Assembly (NCBI RefSeq): GCF_036884655.1
Contig: NC_088331.1
Location: forward strand, 15,839,501-15,903,500
Direction of reading: 5' to 3'
Length of the DNA: 64,000 nucleotides
Source of the DNA: Musa acuminata AAA Group
Lineage: Eukaryota; Streptophyta; Magnoliopsida; Zingiberales; Musaceae
Shown one piece after another: positions 12,639-24,268 of this stretch; positions within the stretch are counted from its first letter, which is position 1; each line of letters starts with the position of its first letter. A model generated the notes under the pieces. It searched no databases. It had not been told where the DNA came from and saw nothing but the letters and a program-made list of their open reading frames with translations. A program made the translations under genes and the position numbers.

Positions 12639-13230
12639 AGTATATGCTTGTAGATTAGAGATATCCCTATCTTTTTTTTTTGTTGATGGGTTAATGGCAT
12701 TGGATGGTGGAAGGTTCGGAAAAATTGAGGATCACGGAAAGGTATTGCAACAAGTTTTTACATCTAAACTGTAGTAGTTTGGACGTAAAAGGTTAGTGGT
12801 TTATATTGACAAGTTTTTTATGAAACTAAAGGGAAATCTGCTATTAGGAAGTGTCAAAGGTGTCTTAAAAATTTTGTAAAGATTTGGACAGAAAAAATAC
12901 AGTAGCAAAATCAAACAAACTGTGCTATGCGGTTGGAATTCTATAGTACATCTTTCATCGTAGAGATAAAAACTTTATGATAAAAAGTTTATGCAACAAT
13001 ATAGGAATTTTTTTTTTTTTTTTTGAATAAGGATAACTAAATTGTAGTAGCGGTAAGGTAGGAAACCAGAACCTATTGCAATTCATGAGGAGATCAAAGA
13101 ATGATCCGTGGTAGTGGGGATGACGGTGGAATTCAGCGATGATCTTTTAAGTAATTGTGGGAATTACTTTGGGTAGCTATGGAGGGCTAATAGATGGCTA
13201 TGTAAAGATAGCGAGACGCTAAGAATGCTA

Positions 13231-13241
13231 CTCTGATACCA
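13231..13241 (-). other. Chromovirus primer-binding site
   Basis: On the minus strand this reads TGGTATCAGAG, two bases inside the 5' LTR at 13244. It matches the complement of the initiator Met tRNA 3' end and fixes the element's orientation. Confidence 0.8.
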
Positions 13242-13243
13242 AG

Positions 13244-13655
13244 TGTTAGAACCCTTATGGATTCTAAGCTTGGGGTTAATCTCTTTAGGGGATCGGCCTC
13301 CTTGGAACTATATAGGGGTTCCTTCCTCCAGGTTGCTGCTCAAAGGCTGCTAAAAAGATTCATCTATTCCTTGTCAAAAGATGATGAATACATGACTATT
13401 TATAGGGCTTCGAAACCTTAACTCCTAATATGATTCCTACTCAAGAATCCTACTTCTAGCCAACTCCTAATATGACTTTTACTCAAAACTCCTACTTCTA
13501 ACCAACTCATAATGCTTCTCTAAGAAGCAACCTTCAAACTAATCCAAACCTTAGCCGACCTCTTCACTTCTTTAATAGGGTCGACTGTGTAGGTTTTATA
13601 TGAATGTCTCTTTCAATGAAACTCAATTATGACTCTCCTAGCTATAGTCCTAACA
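13244..13655 (-). repeat. Chromovirus 5' LTR
   Basis: A 412-bp LTR with TG...CA ends (TGTTAGAACC...CCTAACA), homologous to 5312-5709 with many substitutions and small indels, consistent with an old insertion. Confidence 0.85.
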
Positions 13656-13778
13656 AATTCTTCTTTAATCATTTGGCCTTCCTCACAATCGTAGTTTGTC
13701 CTCCATCACTTTTCTCAATACATGGATTAGATCATTAATTCATCAATCGATTTCATCATCAAAATATGACATTCAACA
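13656..13778 (-). repeat. SIRE-type LTR (minus), right piece
   Basis: This is the 5' end of a SIRE-type LTR in reverse (ends ATTTCATCATCAAAATATG...TTCAACA). It belongs with 4834-5311; the chromovirus separates the two pieces. Confidence 0.7.
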
Positions 13779-14653
13779 GTAATGTTACTAAACTCAAAAG
13801 AAGTGATTAAATAGATTTTAAATTCGGAATTTGACCTTAAGAATCTACTTGGTTTTTTTTTAATCTTCATAATAATAAATTTTCTTTTGTTAATTCTACT
13901 TTTCTGTAACTTAATCCATGTATTTCGAAGATTGGGAGGTAATTTGTTTTGTATAGTTTACATTATATTGGCTATATAAGTTAAATGATCTTTTTTTTAT
14001 TTTTCTCATTTTTTACTAATATCAATATTTAATCTTAAACTTTCATAATAAGTATTTAAATAATCATTCAAACCATCAATTATACAATGGGGATCAAAAA
14101 CAAAAGTAACCAGGTAAAGTGGAATCTCTAGAAAATAGTCCATTTAATTTTCATTGTCATAATAGTTTTGCTTAATTCATTATCATGTTCATATTGTATA
14201 ATTGAACAATATTCATGCATACAACTAAAATAACATAAGTAGTCGGATAATAAACACAAGATAACATATAAGTAGCACGATTAAAACTTCCAAAATTTCT
14301 GAAACTTTTGACAAATATTTTAATGTTGATGGTATAAACTTGCTTGTCTTAAATTATTTATAATAGAAGTACATAATGATTTTTTAGATTTAAAACGTTC
14401 ATTAAATAATTCATATGTTGAATTCAATCAAGTAAAAACATCTCTAGAAAACCTTTTTGATGTTTTATTATTTAATTTTTAAAATTTAATTTATTCTTTA
14501 ATTACTTGGATGACCTTATAATAATGAAATAACTTGCTTCATGAGAGAAAGAATAGTTCCAAGAGATCTAAAGGCTTTTTTAATCCATAAATCACCTAAT
14601 ATGAAAAAAGATATCATTAAAAGTTGATTGATACACTTTTTGTAATTCAATAA
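13779..14653. other. AT-rich stretch, no gene recognised
   Basis: AT-rich sequence with no convincing ORF. It may be the other half of the decayed copia pol seen at 25051-25900, since both flank the same inserted LTR, but I could not confirm RT motifs here. The last five bases (AATAA) are the target duplication of the LTR that follows. Confidence 0.4.
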
Positions 14654-15423
14654 TGTTAGAAATGACTCGGCATTAAGAGGGAGGGGGAATGTATTAATAC
14701 AACGAATAAAATTATGTTGGTTCTAAAATTTTCTTACGTTGGATAAAAACCGATATTGGAAATGTTAAACTTTGAAAACGTATAGAAGAGTGTAATGAGA
14801 AAGTAGAGTAGAGAAGGCAGTTTATATTTTAAAGTAAATTTCTCAAAAGAAATGCAAACCAGAATTTTATAGTGGTTCGATCGTCATGACCTACATACAC
14901 TTCATCGATTCCTCTTCTGTCGAGGCCATCGTCATCCACTAACGATCTTCCTTCAATGGGTGAAGACCAACTACCATTTTACACCCCTCTTCTCTTTTTC
15001 ACAGGTTTAGGAGACAACCTTTTACAAGCACACACTCCTCTCTAAATAGAATTCTAAGTTTAAGCTAGAGGAGGGGATCTCTCAAGTGATTTCTACATTA
15101 TTTTCTCACTTTTAAGTTCTCTGTGTATGTTAACCAAGGATGAGAGGGGTATTCATAGGCCTCAAGTGGATTCAAACTTTAAGTCTAAAAATGTCTCATC
15201 CCGGATCCTCCGGGTACTGGTGGTACTATCGCCTTACACCCTACCACTAGGCGGTACTACAGCTTGACAGTCTCTCAGAGACTGTCTCGGAGACTGTGTC
15301 TCAGTAGTACCACCGCCCGACTGACAATACTATCGTCTAACCTAGTCTGGAAGACTGTGCCACGATGATTCCACCTATTGGGTCACTGTTTGAGCCTTCT
15401 ACTTAGCCCAACACAGCCCAAAC

Positions 15424-17065
15424 TGTTGAATCTCATATTTTGATGATGACATCAATTGTCATTTGTTATCTAATCCATATGTTGAGATAAGTGTGTAGGA
15501 TTAACTACGATGAAAGTAAGACATGCAGCAGGAGTTGCCTCGGAGTCAGGACAATGATCACGTTGGGAGATCGAGAGCTTGACGGAAGTCCGAACGGTCG
15601 TCGGAGGTTCTGCGAGAACAAATCCGAGAAGTCCAGGAGCTTGCCAAAAGAAGCTCGTCGGAACTCGCCAAGAGGATCGTCGCAAGTCCAGGAGTTTGCC
15701 GGAAGCCCGTAGGAGCATCGTCGGAGGTCCATCGGATGTTTGCTGGAAGTTCGTCGGAAGCTCGTCGGAAGAAGCGATTGACGCACCGGAGCAAGCTGTA
15801 GTAAGAGTCTTAAAGAATTGTCGTAGTTAGCACAATGATTAATTTAGAATTGGGAGGTGATCCCATTAACTTAATCTAGGGGCAATTGGGCCCTTGAAAG
15901 AATCAAATTGGGCCGAATGGATCAAACCATTCGGACACAGATCACCAGCCAGAAGTGGCACCGCCTGGGACGGTAGTGGCACCGCCAGGGCTCCGTCTCC
16001 GAGCGAGACAGGGCGGTGCAACCACCTTTGACAGTGGTGCAACCGCTTGAGCTCAGTCTCCGAGCTCTGCCAGGCGGTGCAACCGCCCCTGACAAGCGGT
16101 GGCACCGCCCAGAGGCTCAGTCTTCGAGCTCTGCCAGGCGGTGCAACCGCCAAATCCCGAAATTCTGGGAATTGACAATTTTGAGCTCAGAATTCAAATT
16201 GGTTTGGGGCCTATAAATACCCCACTCTTTCAGCAATGAAAGAGCAACGAAAACCACCAAAATCCTGATCTTACTCTGTGATTTTAGAGCTCAAAAGTGT
16301 TGTATAAGCTAAAGTTTCTTCTCCCTCTTTTCTTCCAAGTTCATATCTTTCAAGAGAGGATAGAAAAGTTTGTAAGGGTTGTCTCCTAAGCCCGTCAAAA
16401 GGAGTGAATCTGTAAAAGGATGGTTGGCCTTCGCCTATTGAAGGAAGGCCTCTAGTGGACGTCGGCAACCTCATCGGTGGAGGAAGCCAGAAGTGGATGT
16501 AGGTCAGATTGACCGAACCACTCTAAATTATGCTGCTCTCTGGTTTGCATTTACTTTGAGCTTATTATCCTTACTGCAAACCTCCTTCATAGCTTACTGC
16601 CTTCTACACTTTTACCTCTACGTTTCCAAGCTCAATACTTTCCGAATCATGTTTAGACATAAATCGCTTTTCTCGTACGAACATCATATTTCAGTTTGCG
16701 CTTACATTCTGATTTTTATCTCAACAGCAAACTGCCTTAACAGATTCGTTTTAACTGCTTCTTGCCTAATCACAAGTTAAAGTGATTTACGAATCGGCTT
16801 TTCTACTGAAATCGCTTTTCTCGTACGAACATCATATTTCAGTTTGCTCTTACGTTCTGATTTCCACACAACTGCAAACTGCCTTAACAGATTTATTTTA
16901 ACTACTTCTTGCCTAATCTTAAGTTAAAGAAATTTACGAATCAACTTTTCTACTGAAATCAGCTTTGTCGTACGAACGAAGTTTTTAACGTTGAAAGTTT
17001 TCTGCTGCACTAATTCACCCCCCCCCCCCCCCCCTCCCCCCCTCTTAATGCTCTTGATCCTAACA
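15424..17065 (+). repeat. Sirevirus 5' LTR (15424-24268 element)
   Basis: A 1,642-bp LTR, TGTTGAATCT...GATCCTAACA. It holds GGCGGTGCAACCGCC-type palindromes (about 15955-16150), TATAAATA at 16212-16219, repeated TCGTACGAAC motifs (16673, 16822, 16967) and a long C tract (17018-17042). Confidence 0.92.
16212..16219 (+). promoter_or_regulatory. LTR TATA box
   Basis: TATAAATA in the context GGGGCCTATAAATACCCC, placed directly after the palindrome array. The same box occurs at 23420-23427 in the 3' LTR, 35609-35616 and 43075-43082 in the younger element, and 331-338 in the first LTR. Confidence 0.8.
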
Positions 17066-17075
17066 ATTCAGAGCT
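17066..17075 (+). other. Damaged primer-binding site
   Basis: Directly after the 5' LTR the sequence is ATTCAGAGCT. The younger relative has ATTGGTATTAGAGC here. Comparison shows GGTAT missing, which removes part of the initiator Met tRNA match. Confidence 0.7.
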
Positions 17076-17110
17076 CGGTTTACTCTCAAACGGATTAAAA
17101 CCCAAGAGAG

Positions 17111-18694
17111 ATGGCATACGCTGGAAACCAAGAGGAACATTCTATTACATGTCCACCCATGTTCAATGGAACAGACTACACCTATTGGAAGACTCGAATG
17201 AGGATCTTCCTTATTTCAATGGATTTTGAACTTTGGAATCTTGTCGAAAATGGATTTTCGAAATCTTCTCTTCCAATGATCGATTGGAATGAATTGGAGA
17301 AGAAGACTTTCGCTATTAATGCAAAGGCTATGAATGCCTTATTTTGTGCGCTTAATAAAAATGAGTTTAATTGTGTTTCGGTTTGTGAAACCGCATTTGA
17401 TATTTGGCATACACTCGAAGTGACTCACGAATGCACAAGTAGAGTAAAAGAGTCAAAAATCAATCTTTTGATATACTCTTTCAAACTTTTCCGAATGAAA
17501 CCGAGCGAGACTATTGGCGACATGTACACCCGTTTCACGGATGTCGTCAATGGTCTAAAAGGACTCGGCAAAAGTTTTTTGGATTTTGAGCTTGTAAATA
17601 AGATTCTAAGATCCCTTCCTAAGAGTTGGGACCCTAAAGTCACTGCTATTCAAGAGGCTAAAAACTTAAGCAACTTCCCTCTTGAAGAACTAATCGGGTC
17701 ACTAATGACATATGAAATGACATGCAAGGCTCATGAAGAGCAAGAAGACATCCTTCCAAAGAATAGGAAGGATATGGCACTTAGAACTTTAGATGACCAC
17801 TTGAGAGAAAACTCAAGTGATGAGGACTGTGATGATGACTTGGCACTTCTAACAAGGAAATTCAAAAAATTCATGAAGAGAAACAAATTTAAAAATGACA
17901 TAAAAAATAAACTTGAACCCAAAAGGGACCAAGTTATTTGCTATGAGTGCAAAAAGCCGAGACATTACAAGAGTGATTGTCCCCAAGCCAAGAAAAGAAC
18001 ATCAAAGAAGAAGGCGCTCAAAGCAACATGGGATGATTTGAGCGCATCCGAAGAAGAGGAGTCCAACACCGATCAAGTTGCTCATTACGCCTTAATGGCC
18101 ATCGGAGAGGAGGTAACAAATTTAATTGATGCAGATTTATCATTTGATAAATTATTAAATGTCTTCCATGATTTATTTGATGAATGCAAGATTATTAGTA
18201 GAAAAAACAAATTGCTAAAAAAGGAGCATGATAGTCTTAATTGTGATTTCGATAAGTTAAAGACTGAATATCATGATAGTTTAGGCTCTTGTATCAAATG
18301 CCATGATCTACAAACTATCCAAAAGCAAAACTTGCTACTCATGGACACCTTAAAGAAATTTGAGGTTGGTAGCAAGTCTTTGAACATGATCCTTACAAAC
18401 AAGGGTCACGTTCCCAAAAGAAGTAGAATCGGATTTGTGAGAAATTCTCACCAAAATCCAACCACCTTCATAAAAGGCCCTATCCTACATGTTCAACACC
18501 AAAGCAAATGCAACTTTTGTTGCAAGCATGGACACAAAACGCATTATTGTCCATTCAAGAAAATTAGTCCGAACAAATTAATTTGGGTTCCTAAAGGAAC
18601 CATGATAAACTCTATGTAACATGACAAACAATATAGATCAACTTTTGAGGCACCCAAAAGTAAATGGGTACCTAAAAATTATCCTTTCTTATAG
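17111..18694 (+). pseudogene. Sirevirus gag (premature stop)
   Basis: Gag packages the retrotransposon RNA into cytoplasmic particles. The frame opens with ATG at 17111 (MAYAGNQEEHS). Recognisable parts are the copia gag core (DYTYWKTRMRIFL at about residues 23-35), a first CCHC knuckle CYECKKPRHYKSDC (about 277-290), a long acidic, coiled-coil-like stretch, and a second knuckle CNFCCKHGHKTHYC (about 466-479). The 502-codon reading ends at a TAA (18617-18619). The younger copy at 36767 has CAA there and continues 25 more codons to a natural-looking end, which here is a TAG at 18692-18694. So the last residues are lost by a C-to-T change. Same frame as pol. Confidence 0.88.
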
Positions 18695-21600
18695 AGACAT
18701 ACACCATCACAAACTAGGAGCAAGAGATGGTACCTTGATAGTGGATGCTCAAGGCATATGACCGGAGATCCATCTCAATTCTCTAGGCTCACTAGCATAG
18801 ACGAAGGCTATGTCACCTTCGGAGACAACAACAAGGGTAAAATCATTGGCAAAGGAACCATAGGTAACAAATCTAACTTCTTTATTGAAGATGTTTTGTT
18901 AGTTGATGGTTTAAAATATAATCTCTTGAGCATTAGTCAATTATGTGATAAAGGATATATTGTCAAATTCGAATCTAATGCATGCATCCTTAAAAAATCA
19001 CACAACAACGTATACACCATTGACATCAATGATTTGTGTAATAAAATATGTTTTTCGGTTTTAAATGAGGATGCTTGGCTATGGCACAGAAGATTAGGTC
19101 ACGCTAGCATGAAACTAATTACTCAAATATCATCCAAAGAACTTGCACGAGGAATTTCTCACATCAAGTTCATCAAAGATAATGTGTGTGATGCTTGTCA
19201 ATTAGGAAAACAGATTAAGAGTAGTTTCAAATCTAAGAACCAAATAAGCACATCAAGGCCCTTACAATTGATCCATATGGACTTGTTCGGACCAATCTCT
19301 ACATCAAGTCTAGGAGGTAGCAAATACGCCCTCGTCATTGTAGATGACTATAGTAGATACACATGGACTTATTTTTTGAAACACAAAAATGAATGCTTTA
19401 GATATTTCACTAAGTTTTGTAAACTTGTTCAAAATGAAAAAGGTTTTATGATTTCATCAATTCGAAGTGATCACGGTGGTGAATTTCAAAACCGTGATTT
19501 CTAAGAATTCTGTGAATCTAACGAATTCAACCACAACTTCTCTACTCCAAGAAATCCTCAACAAAATGGAGTAGTAGAAAGAAAGAATAGAAATTTACAA
19601 GAAATGGCAAGAACCATGTTGAATGAACAAAGCCTACCCAAATATTTTTGGGCCGAAGCTGTAAACCTTGCATGCTACATTTTGAATAGAGTTTTAGTAA
19701 GACCCTTACTCACCAAAACTCCCTATCAGTTGTGGAACAATAAAAAACCCAATGTTTCTTATTTTAAAGTTTTTGGGTGTAAGTGTTTTATCTTGAATGA
19801 GAAAGATGCCTTAGGAAAATTTGATGCTAAATCCGATGAAGGAATTTTTCTTGGTTATTCTTTGATTTCTAAAGCTTTTAGTATCTTCAATAAAAGGACT
19901 TTAATAATGGAAGAATCCATTCATGTTGTTTTCAATGAGATTTCCGAAATCAAGAAAAATGACTTTGATGATGATGTTAATTTCGATTCTTTGAATTTAA
20001 ATGAAACCCCTTCTCCAACTAGCAACTTGGATGCATCCACTTCCGAAACATCCTTACTTAAGGATTGGAAGTATGTAGATGCTCATCCTAAGGAGCTAAT
20101 TCTAGGAGACACATCTAAGGGGGTTCAAACACGTTCATCTCTTAAAAATTTTTGTGCCAACGTCGCATTTCTCTCCCAAATTGAACCTAAATGTATTGAC
20201 GAAGCCATGAAAGATGATTCATGGATTATCGCAATGCAAGATGAGTTAAATCAATTTGAGAGAAATAAGGTGTGGAAGCTTGTTCCTAGGCCAAATGACC
20301 ATTTAGTTATTGGTACTAAATGGGTCTTTAGAAACAAGCAAGATGAATATGGTATCGTGGTGAAAAACAAGGCTAGACTAGTGGCCAAAGGTTTCAACCA
20401 AGAAGAATGTATCGATTACGAAGAAACCTTCGCTCATGTGGCTAGATTAGAAGCCATAAGGATGCTCCTTGCCTATGCTAGTAATAATAATTTTAAGTTA
20501 TTTCAAATGGATGTTAAAAGCGCTTTTCTAAATGGCTTTATTTCTGAAGAAGTTTATGTTAAACAGCCTCCCGGATTTGAAAATAATAGCCTCCCTAATC
20601 ATGTATTTAAATTAACCAAAGCTCTCTATGGTTTAAAACAAGCCCCCAGGGCTTGGTATAACAGACTAAGTACTTTTCTTATTGAAAATAATTTCACAAA
20701 AGGCAAGGTCGATACTACATTATTTATCAAAAATTTTAAAAATAATTTTCTCATTGTTCAGATTTATGTTGATGATATTATCTTCGGTTCTACGAATGAA
20801 TCTCTTTGTGAATCTTTTGCTAAAACCATAAGTCTCGAATTTGAAATGAGTTTGATGGGAGAATTAACCTTTTTCTTAGGCTTACAAATTAAGCAACTAA
20901 GCATTGGCATCTTTATTAATCAAACTAAATATGCCTTAGATCTGCTAAATAGATTCAATATGAATAGCTCAAAAGCTATTAACACTCCTATGAGCACCTC
21001 CACTAAGTTGGAAGTTGATGAAAGTGGAGAAAGCTTCGATCAAAAAACTTATAGGGGTATGATAGGAAGTTTACTTTACCTCACTGCAACTAGACCAGAT
21101 ATCATGTTCAGTGTGGGACTTTATGCTAGGTTTCAATCGAACCCTAAGATATCTCATCTCAAAGCGGTTAAAAGAATACTTAGATATCTTAAAGGAACTA
21201 CAAATCTAGGATTATGGTATCCAAAATCCGAAAATTTTCAGTTAATTGCTTATGCTGATGCCGATGCCGATTTTGCCGGGTGTAGACTAGATAGAAAAAG
21301 CACATCAGGAACATGTCAATTTTTGGGACATTCCCTTGTTTCCTGGTCATCCAAGAAACAAAACTCGGTTGCTCTATCAACAACTGAAGCAGAATATATT
21401 GCAGCTAGTGCATGCTATGCACAAGTTGTGTGGATGAAAAACACCTTAGAAGATTATAAAGTATATCTTAAAAACATTCCCATTAAATATGATAATACTA
21501 TGTTTAACAAAGAATCTCATTCAAAACATATTGACATTAGACATCACTTTATACGAGATCATGTTACTAATCATGATGTAATTATAGAATTCATAGATAC

Positions 21601-21700
21601 GAAGCATCAACTAGCTGATATTTTTATAAAACCTCTAAGTGAAGAACAATTTGATTTCATAAGAAGAGAATTAGGAATGTTGACGTGTCCGAATGCATAA
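18695..21700 (+). pseudogene. Sirevirus pol: protease, integrase, RT, RNase H
   Basis: Pol continues in the gag frame. Order: protease (LDSGCSRHMTG, from about 18734); GAG-pre-integrase and integrase HHCC zinc site (HRRLGHASM, then CDACQLGK); integrase core with DDE residues in HMDLFGP, RSDHGGEF and the glutamate of [15 protein letters not shown] with GTKWVFR, the [12 protein letters not shown] motif, [11 protein letters not shown] and catalytic YVDDIIFGS (near 20767); RNase H with [14 protein letters not shown] and [14 protein letters not shown] at 19502-19504 (CAA mutated) cuts integrase. In RNase H the ADADADFAG stretch has a duplicated Ala-Asp unit, and residues are missing between KYDNT and [10 protein letters not shown]. 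The end is at 21698-21700. Confidence 0.9.
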
Positions 21701-22683
21701 ATTTGTTAAAATTATTATTCAGACTTTATTGATTAAATTACATAGTCTTGCATGAAAGTGTTAAATTAAATTTTCAGTTCCAAATCGGATTTCATGAATA
21801 CATTATTCTCTTTCGAACTTTGATTCACATCATAAATTTTTGACAAATAGAAACATCTAGCAAATGCATAGCTTTTAGACTTATCATGTGAAAAATATTA
21901 CCTTTGAGAAATAAATTTGATGATTCTCTCTTAAAAAAAGGAAAATATTTTTTGCAAGGACTTGACTCACATAAATATCCTGATCCTTGTAAAGCATGCT
22001 ATCGATTTGAACTACACAAATGGCTTTCCTCCTTCATGCAAAAAGAATAATAACAAATAAAAAGAAAGAAGTTTTCACTCTATGTAGATAATCATCATGT
22101 CATGATCTTCTTGAGATATTTGTATCCTATAAATGACATGAACCTACTTATGGCATCACATGTATATTCAAAAGATGCTTATATCGTTCTCCTTTTTGTT
22201 GATGACAAAGGGGGCGAAGTATATAAATTGATGCTATAAATGCCATATTATGTTGAAAGAAGTAGATATATGAAGTATATGAATTGATGCTATAAATGTC
22301 ATATTATGTTAAAAGAAACAGACATATGATGCTATGCCATGTTTGCTATGATTGCCATATTTGCATCATATTAAGATATCAAGAACTTGCATTGTAATTT
22401 TACATGTTGATATCTTTCCATATGATGAATTGCTATCATTACAACAATTAACATTTGAAATTTGAAAATGGATGTCGAGTCTTGACATCATACAGAGAGA
22501 TACATTATGATGGGAATCATGATGGAGTATTGATAAGGTTAAATGACTTTAACTTATCAATATGTCTCTTGAATTCAAAGTCTTTGAATTCAAGAATGAC
22601 TTATCTCAATTATGGCACATAGATAGGGGGAGTTAAGGTTAACTCCGTTATCAATTGATTGTCATCATCAAAAAGGGGGAGAT
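21701..22683 (+). other. Sirevirus 3' non-coding region with several polypurine tracts
   Basis: About 1 kb of AT-rich sequence between pol and the 3' LTR. Purine tracts occur at about 22208 (ACAAAGGGGGCGAAG), 22624 (GATAGGGGGAGTTAAG) and 22669-22683 (AAAAAGGGGGAGAT, abutting the LTR and so the likely primer for plus-strand synthesis). A repeated unit of about 55 bp is seen at 22215-22330. Multiple polypurine tracts are a known Sirevirus feature. Confidence 0.75.
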
Positions 22684-24268
22684 TGTTGAATCTCGGATTT
22701 TGATGATGACATCAATTGTCATTTGTTATCTAATCCATATGTTGAGATAAGTGTGCAGGATTAACTACGATGAAAGTAAGACATGCAGTAGGAGCTACCC
22801 CGGAGTCAGGACAATGATCACGTTGGGAATTCGAGAGCTTGACGGAAGTCCGGACGGTCGTCGGAGGTTCTGCGGGAACAAATCCGAGAAGTCCAGGAGC
22901 TTGCCAAAAGAAGCTCGTCGGAACTCGCCAAGAGGATCGTCGCAAGTCCAGGAGTTTGCCGAAAGTCCGCAGGAGCATCGTCGGAGGTCCGTCGGATGTT
23001 CGTCGGAAGCTTGCCGGAAGAAGCGATTGACGCACCAGAGCAAGCTGTAGTAAGAGTCTTAAAGAATTGTCGTAGTTAGCACAATGATTAAGTTAGAATT
23101 GGGAGGTGATCCCATTAACTTAATCTAGGGGCAATTGGGCCCTTGAAAGAATCAAATTGGGCCGAATGGATCAAACTATTCGGACCCAGATCACCAGCTA
23201 GAGGTGGCACCGCCTGGGACGGCGGTGGCACCTCCAGGGCTCAGTCTCCGAGCGAGACTGGGCGGTGCAACCGCCTCTGACAGCGGTGCAACCGCCTAAG
23301 CTCCGTCTCCGAGCTCTAGCTGGGCGGTGCAACCGCCCCAGTCAGGTGGTGCAACCGCCAAACCCTGGAATTCCGGGAATTGACAGTTTTGAGCTCGGAA
23401 TTCAAATTGGTTTGGGGCCTATAAATACCCCACTCTTTCAGCAATGAAATAGCAACGAAAACCACCAAAATCCTGATCTTACTCTGTGATTTTAGAGCTC
23501 AAAAGTGTTGTATAAGCTAAAGTTTCTTCTCCCTCTTTTCTTCCAAGTTCAGATCTTTCAAGAGAGGAGACAAAAGTTTGTAAGGGTTGTCTCCTAAGCC
23601 CGTCAAAAGGAGTGAATCTGTAAAAGGGTGGTTGGCTGTCGCCTATTGAAGGAAGGCCTCTAGTGGACGTTTGCAACCTCATCGGTGGAGGAAGCCAGAA
23701 GTGGCTGTAGGTCAAGATTTACCAAACCACTCTAAATTGCGCTGCTCTCTGGTTTGCATTTACTTTGAGCTTATTATCCTTACTGCAAACCTCCTTCATA
23801 GCTTACTGCCTTCTGCGCTTTTATGTCTGCGTTTCCAAGCTCAATACTTTCTGAATCGTATTTAGACGTAAATCGCTTTTCTCGTATGAACATCGTATTT
23901 CAGTTTGTGCTTACATTCTAATTTCTATCTCAATAGCAAACTACCTTAACAGATTCATTTTAACTGCTTCTTACCTAATCACAAGTTAAAGTGATTTACG
24001 AATCGGCTTTTCTACTAAAATCGCTTTTCTCGTACGAACATCGTATTTCAGTTTGCTCTTACATTCTGATTTCCATCACAACTGCAAACCGCCTTAACAG
24101 ATTTATTTTAACTACTTCTTACCTAATCTTAAGTTAAAGAAATTTACGAATCAACTTTTCTACTGAAATCGGCTTTGTCGTACGAACGAAGTTTTTAACG
24201 TTGAAAGTTTTCCGCTGCACTAATTCACCCCCCCCCCCCCCCCCCTCTTAGTGCTCTTGATCCTAACA
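22684..24268 (+). repeat. Sirevirus 3' LTR (15424-24268 element)
   Basis: A 1,585-bp copy of the LTR at 15424-17065. Length differences lie in the palindrome array (one motif block fewer here), a short block near 23000 and the C tract. Confidence 0.92.

Larger units (their letters stand above)
5312..13655 (-). mobile_element. Ty3 chromovirus-like LTR retrotransposon, decayed and nested
   Basis: This minus-strand Ty3 element carries two related ~0.4-kb LTRs (5312-5709 and 13244-13655), a primer site beside the right LTR, and the order gag, protease, RT, RNase H, integrase, chromodomain. Flanking bases GATTC (5307-5311) and AATTC (13656-13660) are a 5-bp target duplication with one mismatch. 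Its RT is split by two later insertions (8281-8997 and 9004-10894); without them it is about 5.7 kb, a normal size. Many stops and frameshifts show it is old and inactive. It inserted into a minus-strand SIRE-type LTR. Confidence 0.85.
15424..24268 (+). mobile_element. Full-length autonomous-type Sirevirus (Ty1-copia), coding region disabled
   Basis: An 8.85-kb element with both LTRs, a damaged primer site, gag-pol in the copia order (gag, protease, integrase, RT, RNase H), several polypurine-type tracts and a perfect CAAAC target duplication (15419-15423, 24269-24273). SIRE-lineage features are a long gag with two zinc knuckles, a long 3' non-coding stretch and repeated AAAGGGGGAG tracts. 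The LTRs differ by many substitutions and about 57 bp in length, so it is clearly older than the element at 34431. Three in-frame stops in gag-pol and RNase H damage make it non-functional. Confidence 0.92.
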
